This document shows, one piece after another, positions 25,875 to 35,094 of a stretch of 64,000 bases of DNA. Positions within the stretch are counted from its first letter, which is position 1. Every line of letters starts with the position of its first letter. The position numbers and the translations under genes are program-made. Source of the stretch: DASRFR01 sp035651455. GTDB taxonomy: Bacteria > Acidobacteriota > Terriglobia > Terriglobales > Acidobacteriaceae. The notes under the pieces were generated by a model. It ran no database searches, was not told the DNA's origin, and was given only the letters and a program-made list of their open reading frames with translations. The stretch lies in the NCBI GenBank assembly GCA_035651455.1, contig DASRFR010000058.1:310001-374000 (forward strand). The letters run 5' to 3'.

Positions 25875-28800
25875 TCACATCCCAGGCCCCTCGGGATACG
25901 GCGGCAGATCGGGAGGCCGTGCCGGCAATTTCTTGGGATTCGCCTGAATCTCCTGCATAACTAATTCAATCGCCTTCTCCAACTGCGGGTCTTGTCCCTT
26001 GACGACGAGATCGGGCCGGTTCTCCACCACAATGTCAGGCTGCACCCCGTGGTTCTCGATCAACCACTTGCTGTCCAGGCCATAAAGCGCAAATTCCGGG
26101 CGAGTGATGTACCCGCCATCGATCAGCGGAATATTACCGCGGATGCCCCGCACCCCTCCCCAGGTGCGCTCACCAATGAGAGGACCCAATTTGTAATATT
26201 TGAAGTAGTAGCTGAATAAATCGCCATCCGATGCAGCCATGCGGTTGGTTATACCCACCAACGCGCCGTGAAACACAACGTCCGGCACAGTGCTGGAAGT
26301 CCAATTCCTCGCCGAGTCCATGCCCGCCAGAATGCGGCGAAGTCGTTCGAAAATCAGCTGGTCGACGAAGCCGCCGCCGTTGTAGCGCACATCGATGATC
26401 AATCCCTGCTTGCGAATTTGCGGGAAGAATTGCTTTACGAACTGATTCAGCCCGTCTCCTCCCATATCGGGCAAGTAGACATATCCCACCTGGCCTTTGC
26501 TCGCCGCATCCACTTTCTTCCGATTTGCCTCAATCCAGCCCAGTTCTCTGAGGCCGAACTCATCGGGAATTGGTTTGACTTGCACATTCCGCGCTCCATC
26601 CTCAGTCGGTCTTGAGTTCACCGACAAGGTGACGTTCTCGTTCGCCGTATTGACGAAGAGCTCGTAAGGATTCTGCGGAACCTGTAATGCTCGCCCATTC
26701 ACGGCCAGGATGTAATCGCCCTGCTTCACATTCACGCCCGGCTCGGTAAGCGGGGAACGCATCTTGGAATCCCAGTTTTCCCCGGAATAAATCTTCTTGA
26801 TTCGATAGCGGCCGCTCGCCGCATCCGCTTCGAAATCGACGCCCAAAAGCCCCATGTTCACGGGATGCAGGTCAGGATAATCACCGCCGCCCACGTATGT
26901 GTGCGAGTTCGAAAGCTCGCCAATCATGTCTCCCATGATGAGCGTCAGATCGTACCTGCTCGCGGCATAGGGCACCAGCGCAGCGTACTTGTCATGAATC
27001 TGCTGCCAATCCACGCCGTTCATGGCAGCCTCGTAGAAGAAATCGCGCTCTTGCCGCCAGACTTCGTTGAAGATCTGTTTCCATTCTTGCGGCGGATCAA
27101 TCTCCGCACGCATGCCGTCCAGTTTCAACCCCCCTTCGCCCACCTTCTTCGGATTGTCGGCCGGCTTTGCATCGATAATGCCGTAGGGCTTGGCTCCGGG
27201 CGCGCCTTCCCCTTCATAGAGCAACTTCGAGCCGTCATACGACACTGTGAACTTCTCTACGTTTTCGATGACGGCCTTCTGTTTGCGTTCCTTGAGGTCG
27301 TACGCTTGCACCGCGGCAGTTTCACCCGGAAGCGGACCCGAGAGGCCTTGAATGGGAACCGTAGAGTAGTAAAGAAAATCTTTCGACACCGCAAATGACC
27401 GAATCACTCCGGGCCCGGTGGGCAGAGCTACAACTCTTTGCTGAATCCCATCCAGGTCGATGCGGAACGGCTTCTTTTCTTTTGCCTTCTCTTTCTCGTC
27501 TTCTTTAGTGGCCTCTTTGCTTGCGCTTTTTCCCTTGGCTTCCGACTTCGTGGACGGCTTGTCTTCCTGGTTTTCCACGACGCCATTGGCGCTAAAAGAC
27601 GACGGCGGGTTTTCCGCTTTCAAGGTGGTCTCATCGCTCAAGGGCGGAAATGGCGAGGGTTCGTCCGCGCGCAGCGTAACGATGTAGACGCGAGTGGTTT
27701 TCGGGTTGGCAAACTCGAAGTCGATGTTTCCCAGAACTTCGTTAAAATCGCGATCCGAGAGGAAGTACAGATATCGTCCCTCGGGATCGAATAACGGCGA
27801 GTGGCTGTTGCTGAAGTCAGTCGTAACCGGCGTGTTTTTGCTGTCGGCGAGCGAGTACAGATACACCACCGAGTTCTGGTTCTCGGCGTTCTTGTCATAG
27901 CTGACCCACTTGCTGTCCGGCGACCACGCGTAATTCGTAATTTCGCCATACGTCGCCTTGTCGATCTTTACCGGCTTCTTCTCTGCAATGTCGATATACC
28001 AGAGTTGAAGGTCCTTGTCGGCCCACGCCAGCTTCTTGCTGTCGGGCGACCACGCGGGTGCAAACTTGAAACCTTTGTAGCCGCTCGTTATCTCCTGTTC
28101 TTTCCCCAGTCCGTCCTGAGGAGCGAGGAAAATCTCGTCTTCGCCGGTGCGGTCCGATATATAGGCGACCCAGTGTCCATCGGGGGACCATGACACGCTC
28201 TTCTCGCGAATAGCGGGAGTGCGCGTCAGGTTGCGAATGCTGCCTTCCTTGGCAGGAACTGTAAACACATCGCCGCGCGCTGCAAAGACGGCACGTCTGC
28301 CGTCCGGCGAGAGATCGAAGTCGGTGATCCACTTGCCGACCGACGTCCAGCGCTTCATGGTCATGTCTTTCTCGCCGGGAAGATCGATGGTGAGCTTCTT
28401 CGGCTGTTTGCTGGCGAGGTCAAAGAGGTAGAGATACCCGCCATTGTCGAACACGATGGAGTCGGAGCCGAGGCTCGGCCATGACACATCGAAATCCGTG
28501 AACTTCGTCAATTGTTCGATCTGCTTGCTGCCCAGATCATAGCTATACAGATTCAGGCGGTGTTCGGGACCGCGATCCGACGCGAAGTAAATCGTGTTGC
28601 CGTGCCACATGGGAAAAGTATCGGTCCAATCGGTGTGTGGCACCTGCTCGACAGTGTTGTTCTTCAAGTCGTAAAGAGAAATCCATTGCGCCATGCCACC
28701 GGTATATCTCTTCCAGGTGCGAAAGTTGCGGAAGATGACGTTGTATGCGACCTTGGTGCCACCCGGCGAAAATGACGCAAGTCCGCCCTGGTCCATAGGT

Positions 28801-29288
28801 AATGGCTCAGGCAAGCCACCATCGACGCTGACGGTATACATGCGCCGCGTCCAGCCATTCGTCGCGTCGCGCTTCGAAAGAAACACAATTTTCTTGCTGT
28901 CTGGCGTCCATGTGACTACCTCATTATGGATACCCATTCGATCGCTGAGCGGTGCGCCACCTTGGTAGAACGTAAGTTGCTTCGGCTGGCCACCATCGGC
29001 TGGCATAAGGTAGACGTTGAAGTTGCCGTCGTACTGCCCGGTGAACGCGATCCACTTGCCATCAGGAGAAAATTTCGGAAACAACTCGCGTCCGGGATGG
29101 GTCGTCACGCGCCTCGCGACTCCGCCATTGCTCGACACGATCCAGATGTCCCCGCCATACACGAACGCAATTCTGTCTCCGTGAATATCCGGAAAGCGCA
29201 TCAGGCGCCCCTCGGACGTGTCTTGTGCAACCGCCAGGCAGGCGGTTGTGATGAGTGCGATAAAAATCCATTTGCGGATAAGTGACAT
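25875..29288 (-). CDS. Tricorn-like protease (secreted S41 serine peptidase with beta-propeller and PDZ domains)
   Basis: From ATG 29288 (GGAGGAATT directly upstream) the product is 1137 residues with a signal peptide (IRKWIFIALITTACLAVAQ), so it acts in the periplasm or outside. The N-terminal two thirds hold WD40-like PD40 repeats (several copies of FSPDGKWIAF, WSPDSKKLAW and similar). A charged linker (about 600-650, SEAKGKSASKEATKEDEKEK) follows, then a core region, a PDZ domain (VKQGDYILAVNGRALQVPQN) and an S41 catalytic end with IDVRYNGGGFVDQLI, AASDGDLFSYYF and GERTWGGVRGIRG. Tricorn degrades peptides into small products. It is unusual only in being secreted. Confidence 0.93.
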   Translation of the reverse strand: MSLIRKWIFIALITTACLAVAQDTSEGRLMRFPDIHGDRIAFVYGGDIWIVSSNGGVARRVTTHPGRELFPKFSPDGKWIAFTGQYDGNFNVYLMPADGGQPKQLTFYQGGAPLSDRMGIHNEVVTWTPDSKKIVFLSKRDATNGWTRRMYTVSVDGGLPEPLPMDQGGLASFSPGGTKVAYNVIFRNFRTWKRYTGGMAQWISLYDLKNNTVEQVPHTDWTDTFPMWHGNTIYFASDRGPEHRLNLYSYDLGSKQIEQLTKFTDFDVSWPSLGSDSIVFDNGGYLYLFDLASKQPKKLTIDLPGEKDMTMKRWTSVGKWITDFDLSPDGRRAVFAARGDVFTVPAKEGSIRNLTRTPAIREKSVSWSPDGHWVAYISDRTGEDEIFLAPQDGLGKEQEITSGYKGFKFAPAWSPDSKKLAWADKDLQLWYIDIAEKKPVKIDKATYGEITNYAWSPDSKWVSYDKNAENQNSVVYLYSLADSKNTPVTTDFSNSHSPLFDPEGRYLYFLSDRDFNEVLGNIDFEFANPKTTRVYIVTLRADEPSPFPPLSDETTLKAENPPSSFSANGVVENQEDKPSTKSEAKGKSASKEATKEDEKEKAKEKKPFRIDLDGIQQRVVALPTGPGVIRSFAVSKDFLYYSTVPIQGLSGPLPGETAAVQAYDLKERKQKAVIENVEKFTVSYDGSKLLYEGEGAPGAKPYGIIDAKPADNPKKVGEGGLKLDGMRAEIDPPQEWKQIFNEVWRQERDFFYEAAMNGVDWQQIHDKYAALVPYAASRYDLTLIMGDMIGELSNSHTYVGGGDYPDLHPVNMGLLGVDFEADAASGRYRIKKIYSGENWDSKMRSPLTEPGVNVKQGDYILAVNGRALQVPQNPYELFVNTANENVTLSVNSRPTEDGARNVQVKPIPDEFGLRELGWIEANRKKVDAASKGQVGYVYLPDMGGDGLNQFVKQFFPQIRKQGLIIDVRYNGGGFVDQLIFERLRRILAGMDSARNWTSSTVPDVVFHGALVGITNRMAASDGDLFSYYFKYYKLGPLIGERTWGGVRGIRGNIPLIDGGYITRPEFALYGLDSKWLIENHGVQPDIVVENRPDLVVKGQDPQLEKAIELVMQEIQANPKKLPARPPDLPPYPEGPGM

Positions 29289-29659
29289 CAGGCAATTCCT
29301 CCTGGAAATTACGGAAGATGAGCAGTGAGAAGCTGTGATCGAAGCCATGGACGGAAACTGGCGATTGTAGCAGCTTTGTGCAGCAACGGCGGTGTCGCGG
29401 GCACTTTCGCTGCGCGCGGCAGTGACATCCGCACCCGGCATGCAGAGGAGCTAACAATTGTTGGGCGTTTGTTAGATCTTGGGAAAGCACGGCCCCTGGG
29501 CAGCGTCGGGTCGCAAACGAGAATTTGGCAGTTCACCGCTCCGACGGGAGTTGCGAAGAGTTCAAATCTGCCGGCGCATCGAGAGGAACAAAAAAAAACA
29601 GGCCGCGCACTCGCGTGCATCGGCCTGGTTGGCGAAGTCCTCCGGGGAGGAGGGGAACT
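29289..29659. other. 371-base gap upstream of tricorn gene; no gene seen
   Basis: This space holds the ompA-like terminator (29590-29627) and the tricorn promoter region. An inverted repeat CTAACA (29451-29456) / TGTTAG (29470-29475) encloses the palindrome AACAATTGTT (29453-29462), a possible operator. Overlapping open frames here lack family features and ribosome binding sites. Confidence 0.5.
29590..29627 (-). terminator. Rho-independent terminator of the OmpA-family gene
   Basis: On the minus strand CAGGCCG pairs with CGGCCTG (29621-29627 and 29599-29605), with an inner GCAC/GTGC stem and GCGA loop, followed by a run of eight or nine T (29590-29598). It lies about 32 bases after the OmpA gene stop. 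Confidence 0.88.
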
Positions 29660-30424
29660 TTACATGGAAGGCGGAGTCGCCGTGCTCGCAGACGGCGGAT
29701 TCGCGCTGGGATTGCTCGGGGCTTGCGCCGGATTATTCGACTGGCCCTGAATGTTCGTCATCAGATGCACGTCGACACGACGGTTCTTGGCCCGTCCCGC
29801 AGCGGTTTTGTTCGAGTCCGCCGGTTTATCCTTCCCTAATCCGATCAAGTAAATCTTGTGAGCCGGAACGTTATACTTGGACGCCAGGTATTGAATGACC
29901 GAATCGGCGCGGCGTTGGCTCAGACCGTAGTTGTAGTCCTCGCTGCCCACCGAATCTGTGCCGCCTTCGACCGTGATGATGTAGTTCTTGGTGTTCGGAA
30001 TGTCACTCGCCAACTGGTCAAGTGCTTCCTTAGCCTTGTTGGTCAGATTGTCGCGGTTGAACCCGAAGTGGACTGAGGTATCAGCTACAGGCCGGTAATT
30101 GTCAAGATTGGCGACCGTATTGGTCAAACTGTCCACTCGCTGGACTGCGTTGCTGGCCAGAGTTTGCGCCTGGTCCGCCGACTGGCCCGCCGCTACAGCT
30201 TTCTTGTCCACGTCCGAAGCCTTTGCCTGCACCTGCTGAATACCCGCTTGGGCGCGTTGATCCACGTCCTTGATGGCATTGCTGTTCTTGGCGGTCAGGT
30301 CGTCGAGTTCATTGGTCTTGTTGATCAATGGGGTGGTCTCGTTGCGTACATACTTTTTGCTGGCGCAACCCACCGTGGAAGTGATCGCCAGTGCCAGTAG
30401 AACGGCTAACGAAGTGCGATTCAT
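29660..30424 (-). CDS. OmpA-family outer-membrane lipoprotein
   Basis: A 254-residue lipoprotein: signal peptide MNRTSLAVLLALAITSTVGC with the lipobox cysteine at 20, then a predicted helical region (about 30-110, repeated A/D-rich DVDQRAQAGIQQ and DVDKKAVAAGQSADQAQ), then a C-terminal OmpA peptidoglycan-binding domain (VHFGFNRDNLTNKAKEALDQ, GGTDSVGSEDYNYGLSQRRA, AAGRAKNRRVDVHL). The last 30 residues are Pro/Ser/Asn-rich. It should tether the outer membrane to peptidoglycan. AAGGAG is rather far (about 13 bases) from the ATG. Monocistronic, with its own terminator. Confidence 0.93.
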   Translation of the reverse strand: MNRTSLAVLLALAITSTVGCASKKYVRNETTPLINKTNELDDLTAKNSNAIKDVDQRAQAGIQQVQAKASDVDKKAVAAGQSADQAQTLASNAVQRVDSLTNTVANLDNYRPVADTSVHFGFNRDNLTNKAKEALDQLASDIPNTKNYIITVEGGTDSVGSEDYNYGLSQRRADSVIQYLASKYNVPAHKIYLIGLGKDKPADSNKTAAGRAKNRRVDVHLMTNIQGQSNNPAQAPSNPSANPPSASTATPPSM

Positions 30425-30799
30425 GGTAAGAGAGGCTCCTTCTGCTCGATCTCAAATAACTCCGTCGTAGTAACCGAGAGGTCAGGTCCGAATTCGTGGC
30501 CCGCACTGTACTTGAGCAACACAGATGCCAATCGCACAACTCAGGCTTACAAACGCATCTCCCTGTTTCTGCAAGAGTTACACGTGCTGAGATGATCCTT
30601 TTTGGGAAAGAGATGGCAAACGCCGCGCCCGGCGTGGAAAATTTATATGGTACCGCCGCGTCTGGCTCTGCCGATGCGATTTACCTTTTTGTACCTCAGT
30701 CCGCAACCCGGCTCGCTGTGGGATTGGCTGGGCTTAGGTCGAGAGCACATCTTGCAGCATCTACAATAGAGCGGTAATTCCACCGCAAACCCCTGGTTT
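30425..30799. other. 375-base divergent gap between OmpA-like gene and uvrC
   Basis: No convincing gene. A 93-residue frame at 30496-30777 has no family features, no ribosome binding site and low-complexity composition. TACAAT at 30762-30767 is a possible uvrC -10 box. Otherwise nothing notable. Confidence 0.5.
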
Positions 30800-32707
30800 A
30801 TGGATCTTCAGGCAAAAATTCGTGCTCTGCCCACCTCTGCCGGCGTTTACCTCTATAAGAACGCCGAGGGAAAGGTTATCTATGTGGGCAAGGCCAAGAA
30901 CCTCCGTAGCCGGGTCAGTTCTTACTTTCATGAAGGCCGTGTTGCTGACGCAAAGACCGGAACCCTGGTCCGAGAGGCCGTAGACGTCGACTATATCGTT
31001 GTTGCCAACAACAAAGAAGCTCTTGCCCTCGAAAACCACCTCATTAAGCAGCGGCAACCCCGCTTCAACATTCTGCTGCGTGACGACAAGACGTACCCGT
31101 ACGTGAAGCTCACGTTGGGAGAGCGCTTCCCTCGCGTCTACGTCACCCGCCGCCTGAGAAAGGATGGCAGCGCGTATTATGGGCCGTACTTCCCTGCCAA
31201 TCTGGCCTACCGCATCGTGGATCTAATTCACCGCCACTTTTGCATCCCCTCCTGCAAAGTGGACCTGAGCCGATTCCATCCTCGGCCCTGTTTGCAGTAC
31301 TACATTCGCCGCTGCCTGGGACCATGTGTCCAGGGTTTGACAACGCCCGACGCTTATCTCGAGGCTGTGCGTGATGTGAAGCTTTTTCTCGAAGGACGCC
31401 AGACCGACCTGGTGCGCTCGTTGCGGCAGCGCATCTCCGAGGCCGCGCAGGCCCAGGAATATGAACGGGCAGCCAAATATCGGGACTTGGTCTCGACTGT
31501 CGAACAGCTACAGGAAAAACAACGCATTGCTTCCGTGGAGGGAGACGACGCTGACGTCTTCGGTTATCACTATGAAAGGGGCATGCTGGCCGTAAATCTG
31601 TTCCATATGCGCGGCGGACGTGTGCTCGACCGGCGTGAGTTCTTTTGGGAAGACTTGCCCGAGCTTGAACTTCAAACGGACGTGGAGGAAACTTCTGAAC
31701 CGGCGCTCGAAGCTGCCCCAAGCGGAGCAGCGCCAGGCACTCCGACCGAATTCCACCCCGATTCGTTCTTCTCTGCGCTTCTGAAACAACTCTACATCGG
31801 CCAGCCGTACGTTCCCCGGAACATTTACTTGCCTGTCGACTTTAAGGAACGGCCAATGCTCGAGGAGCTCCTCTCCGAGCAAATGGTGAATTCTGGGGCA
31901 CGCGCCACTCGTGTGCAGATACTCGTTCCGCAGCGGGGTGAGAAGCGCTCTCTTATCGACCTTGCCGGGAATAATGCCAAGCAGTCATACGATCAGCGCT
32001 TTCGGGTGATGAAGCCGAATACCCGCGCGATTCAGGAGGCGCTGCAGGATGCGCTCGGCATGCCCGAGCTTCCGCGTCGTATTGAGTGCTTCGACATCTC
32101 GCACATCCAGGGAGCCGAAACCGTGGCTTCCATGGTTGTCTGGGAAGATGGTCAGATGAAGAAGTCTGACTACCGCAAGTTCATCATCCGCACGGTGGAG
32201 GGGGTGGATGACTTCGCCTCGATGCGTGAGGTCATTGCGCGCCGCTACAAGCGCCTTCAGGACGAAAATAGACCTATGCCGAGCCTCGTGCTGATTGATG
32301 GAGGCCTGGGGCAATTGCACGCGGCCGCTGAGGCGCTCGAATCTCTGGAGATTATCAATCAGCCGCTGGCCTCCATTGCCAAGCGGGAGGAGATCATCTA
32401 CGTGTACGGTCAGGAGGATGAGCCAGTCGTCCTCGATCATCACTCCCCAGTCCTGCACCTGGTTCAGCTGATCCGCGACGAGGCGCACCGCTTCGCTGTG
32501 ACCTTTCACCGCAAGCGACGCCAGATTCGAGACCGCTCTACCGAACTTTTGCAGATTCGCGGGGTTGGCGCGCGTACCACTCGTCGCCTCCTCGAACATT
32601 TCGGCAGCTTGCAAGCTGTGCAGCAGGCGGACGTAGCAGCCCTTTCCGCGGTAGTCACGCGCTCCCAGGCGGAAGCCATTCTCAGCCACTTCGAAAGCAA
32701 AAAGTAG
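30800..32707 (+). CDS. uvrC: Excinuclease ABC subunit C
   Basis: UvrC makes the 3' and 5' incisions in nucleotide excision repair with UvrA and UvrB. The 635-residue product has the N-terminal GIY-YIG nuclease (AGVYLYKNAEGKVIYVGKAK), a UVR motif near residues 205-240, the RNase H-like 5' nuclease (RIECFDISHIQGAETVASMV, LVLIDGGLGQLHAA) and a C-terminal helix-hairpin-helix (LQIRGVGARTTRRLLEHFG). Full length and intact. No clear ribosome binding site before ATG 30800. Between the UVR and endonuclease domains is an Ala/Pro-rich stretch (EAAPSGAAPGTPTEFH) typical of a linker. Confidence 0.97.
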   Translation: MDLQAKIRALPTSAGVYLYKNAEGKVIYVGKAKNLRSRVSSYFHEGRVADAKTGTLVREAVDVDYIVVANNKEALALENHLIKQRQPRFNILLRDDKTYPYVKLTLGERFPRVYVTRRLRKDGSAYYGPYFPANLAYRIVDLIHRHFCIPSCKVDLSRFHPRPCLQYYIRRCLGPCVQGLTTPDAYLEAVRDVKLFLEGRQTDLVRSLRQRISEAAQAQEYERAAKYRDLVSTVEQLQEKQRIASVEGDDADVFGYHYERGMLAVNLFHMRGGRVLDRREFFWEDLPELELQTDVEETSEPALEAAPSGAAPGTPTEFHPDSFFSALLKQLYIGQPYVPRNIYLPVDFKERPMLEELLSEQMVNSGARATRVQILVPQRGEKRSLIDLAGNNAKQSYDQRFRVMKPNTRAIQEALQDALGMPELPRRIECFDISHIQGAETVASMVVWEDGQMKKSDYRKFIIRTVEGVDDFASMREVIARRYKRLQDENRPMPSLVLIDGGLGQLHAAAEALESLEIINQPLASIAKREEIIYVYGQEDEPVVLDHHSPVLHLVQLIRDEAHRFAVTFHRKRRQIRDRSTELLQIRGVGARTTRRLLEHFGSLQAVQQADVAALSAVVTRSQAEAILSHFESKK

Positions 32708-32853
32708 ACCGCGGACCCAAGCCGCTGCGGTAACCGTCCAGTGGCCGGGTGAGGACCCCAGCGGGCCATGAACCGCGGTTCTTTGTCATAGTGCCGGATT
32801 GCACTCTGGGCACTGGAAAACCGCACCGAAAAAAAGTAATCTCCTGTCTACCC

Positions 32854-34671
32854 ATGCCCAAGGCTCGCCAATGGTTCTTCAGTGCGGGACTGCTCATACT
32901 CGTCGTGGCAGCCGCGCTCGGACTGCTGTTCACCAGTAATTCGGCGCTCGAACCTTCGGCCAAAAACGCAATTACTGGAGCCAGCGGACAGTCCTTGGTC
33001 GACCAGCGTCCGCTGGAGACTGCCCGCGCAGTCGCAGCTTTGCCTGCCACTTCCGACGAACAACGCTTTGCGGCCGAAGTGCTGCGCCTCGCTGATCATG
33101 AAGTCGACCTTGCTTTTGCCGACGCTTTGCGCGATGCCGCGCAGCACCCGACCACGCCCTCGCCCGAGGCTCGAGACCTGCAGGCTCGAGTCGTCAAAGC
33201 GACTGACGTTCTCAAGACCCACCAGGCCGCGATCGACCGCCTGTCGAAGCAGCTGTCCACCGCAAAGGAACAGGATCGCGATTCGTTACAGCAGCAAATT
33301 GACGTTTCCAAGGCCGAGCTCGAACTGGATCAGGATGAACTGGACGATGCTAAGGCTGACTTGGCCCGGGCTGGAGGTGACAGCCGTGACCGCATTCAGC
33401 GTCTCATGGAGCAACACGAATCCACACAGCACCAAGGCGATAGTACGCGAGCAGAGGCAAGCACGGGCTCCGATCGCGCATCGGGACCCAATCTGCTAGC
33501 CGAAGTGCGCGCGCTCTTCATTTTGCGTGACAAGCAACAGCGGCTGAAGTCGGCGCAACAGGATGCGCTGGCAGCGGCGGCCGACCTGAGTCGGACTCAC
33601 GATGCACTCGAATCCCGGCTACGGGCAGCAAAAAGCGATTACTCAAGCCAGAATAATTCTCAGAACACGCCAACTCAGACGGCGGCAGCCGTTTCCTCCC
33701 TGCGCCGGCTCTCGAACGACCAGAAAAACCTCTCCGATCTCGACAAGCGTATACAGGACAACCAGGAACTGGCGGAAAATTACGCGGGCTGGTCAGGCCT
33801 GGTGAGAAAGTATGAGCTCGGATCTTTGCATTCAATCATTCAGTCGGCAATGTGGATCCTGCTGATTGCCCTGCTGGTTTACCTCGCGGGCAATCTGGTT
33901 GACCGCTTCTTCAGCGATCCCACCTCGCAGCGCCGGCGGCTGGTCACTCTGCGCGCGGTCTTGCGCTTCTCACTGCAAGCACTCGGAGTAATGTTTGTGC
34001 TCTTCGTGTTGTTTGGAATGCCGAGTCAGATGCCCACCATTCTCGGGCTAGCAGGCGCCGGGCTCACCGTCGCACTCAAAGACTTTATTGTGGCTTTCTT
34101 CGGCTGGTTCGTTCTCATGGGGCGCAATGGCATTCGCGTGGGCGACTGGGTAGAAATCAACGGAGTGGGCGGCGAGGTCGTTGAAATCGGGTTGCTTCGG
34201 ACGGTGCTGCTCGAAACCGGGAATTGGACCGACTCGGGGCACCCCACTGGACGTAAAGTTGCTTTCGTTAACAGCTTTGCCATCGAAGGCCACTTCTTCA
34301 ATTTCTCCACCACCGGCCAGTGGCTTTGGGACGAGCTGCAAGTGCTCATTCCCGCCACTCAAGATCCTTATCCCGTGCTGGACGCAATCCGCTCTCTCAT
34401 TGCCCGCGAAACAGCGGAGAACGCGCGCACCGCCGAAGACGAGTGGCAACACGCTGCCGGGCCTAATCGAGTACGCTCGTTCTCAGCCAGACCGGCCATC
34501 AATCTTCGTCCAACCAGCGCCGGGATCGAGGTTCACGTTCGCTACATTGCTCGCGCCCATGAGCGCTATGCTCTCCGCACCCGGCTCTACCAGGCCGTCG
34601 TCGACATGCTGCACCACAAGCCTGCTGACCACGCGAAATTTTCCGTGGCCGCCAGGGCGGACGGGCCGTAG
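32854..34671 (+). CDS. MscS-family mechanosensitive channel with long N-terminal extension
   Basis: The 605-residue protein has a first membrane helix (FFSAGLLILVVAAALGLLF), then about 250 polar, coiled-coil-prone residues (KQLSTAKEQDRDSLQQQI, LDQDELDDAKADLARAG), probably periplasmic. Next are helices near residues 335-405 and the MscS pore helix LGLAGAGLTVALKDFIVAFF, followed by the beta domain (GDWVEINGVGGEVVEIGLLR). MscS channels release solutes on osmotic downshift. ATG 32854 is preferred over an upstream GTG at 32749, whose extra N-terminus looks random. It follows uvrC by 146 bases. Confidence 0.88.
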   Translation: MPKARQWFFSAGLLILVVAAALGLLFTSNSALEPSAKNAITGASGQSLVDQRPLETARAVAALPATSDEQRFAAEVLRLADHEVDLAFADALRDAAQHPTTPSPEARDLQARVVKATDVLKTHQAAIDRLSKQLSTAKEQDRDSLQQQIDVSKAELELDQDELDDAKADLARAGGDSRDRIQRLMEQHESTQHQGDSTRAEASTGSDRASGPNLLAEVRALFILRDKQQRLKSAQQDALAAAADLSRTHDALESRLRAAKSDYSSQNNSQNTPTQTAAAVSSLRRLSNDQKNLSDLDKRIQDNQELAENYAGWSGLVRKYELGSLHSIIQSAMWILLIALLVYLAGNLVDRFFSDPTSQRRRLVTLRAVLRFSLQALGVMFVLFVLFGMPSQMPTILGLAGAGLTVALKDFIVAFFGWFVLMGRNGIRVGDWVEINGVGGEVVEIGLLRTVLLETGNWTDSGHPTGRKVAFVNSFAIEGHFFNFSTTGQWLWDELQVLIPATQDPYPVLDAIRSLIARETAENARTAEDEWQHAAGPNRVRSFSARPAINLRPTSAGIEVHVRYIARAHERYALRTRLYQAVVDMLHHKPADHAKFSVAARADGP

Positions 34672-34702
34672 TTCGCGACTTGCGTAGTGGAATGGAGCGT
34701 TC

Positions 34703-35077
34703 ATGTTCAGTTCCAGCAAGATCGTAGCTTTCGTGCCAACTCGCGACGCCGCGAAAGCTCGCGCCTTCTACGAGGGTGTGCTTGGTCTCACCTTCGTGAA
34801 AGATGATGGGTTTGCCACTGTTATGGAGGCAAACGGCACCAAGATTCGCGTCGCCAAGGTTCCGGATTTCCGGCCCGCGCAGTTCACTATTCTCGGATGG
34901 GAAGTGCCCGCTATTGAAGACGCCGTGTCGGAGCTCCAGCAGCGAGGCGTTCAGTTTGAAAAGTTCGGATTCTTCAAGCAGGACGAACTGGGAATCTGGA
35001 CTGCTCCCACCGGCGACAAAGTCGCCTGGTTTAAAGATCCCGATGGCAACATTCTGTCGCTTTCACAGCATGTCTAG
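34703..35077 (+). CDS. VOC-family protein
   Basis: A 124-residue single VOC unit: IVAFVPTRDAAKARAFYEGV at the N-terminus and TGDKVAWFKDPDGNILSLSQ at the C-terminus. It resembles the glyoxalase I-like group often found as free single-domain proteins; ligand unknown. It follows the MscS gene by 31 bases with GGAG upstream of ATG 34703, so the two may be co-transcribed. It converges with the Fpg-like gene. Confidence 0.85.
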   Translation: MFSSSKIVAFVPTRDAAKARAFYEGVLGLTFVKDDGFATVMEANGTKIRVAKVPDFRPAQFTILGWEVPAIEDAVSELQQRGVQFEKFGFFKQDELGIWTAPTGDKVAWFKDPDGNILSLSQHV

Positions 35078-35094
35078 TGTGCAAGGTCGTGTCC

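Noticed and set aside
30496..30777. 93-residue frame in the OmpA-like/uvrC gap
   Set aside because: No recognisable domain, poor start context, composition like translated non-coding DNA.
32749..32853. GTG extension of the MscS protein
   Set aside because: The 35 extra residues look random and would put a polar stretch before the first membrane helix.
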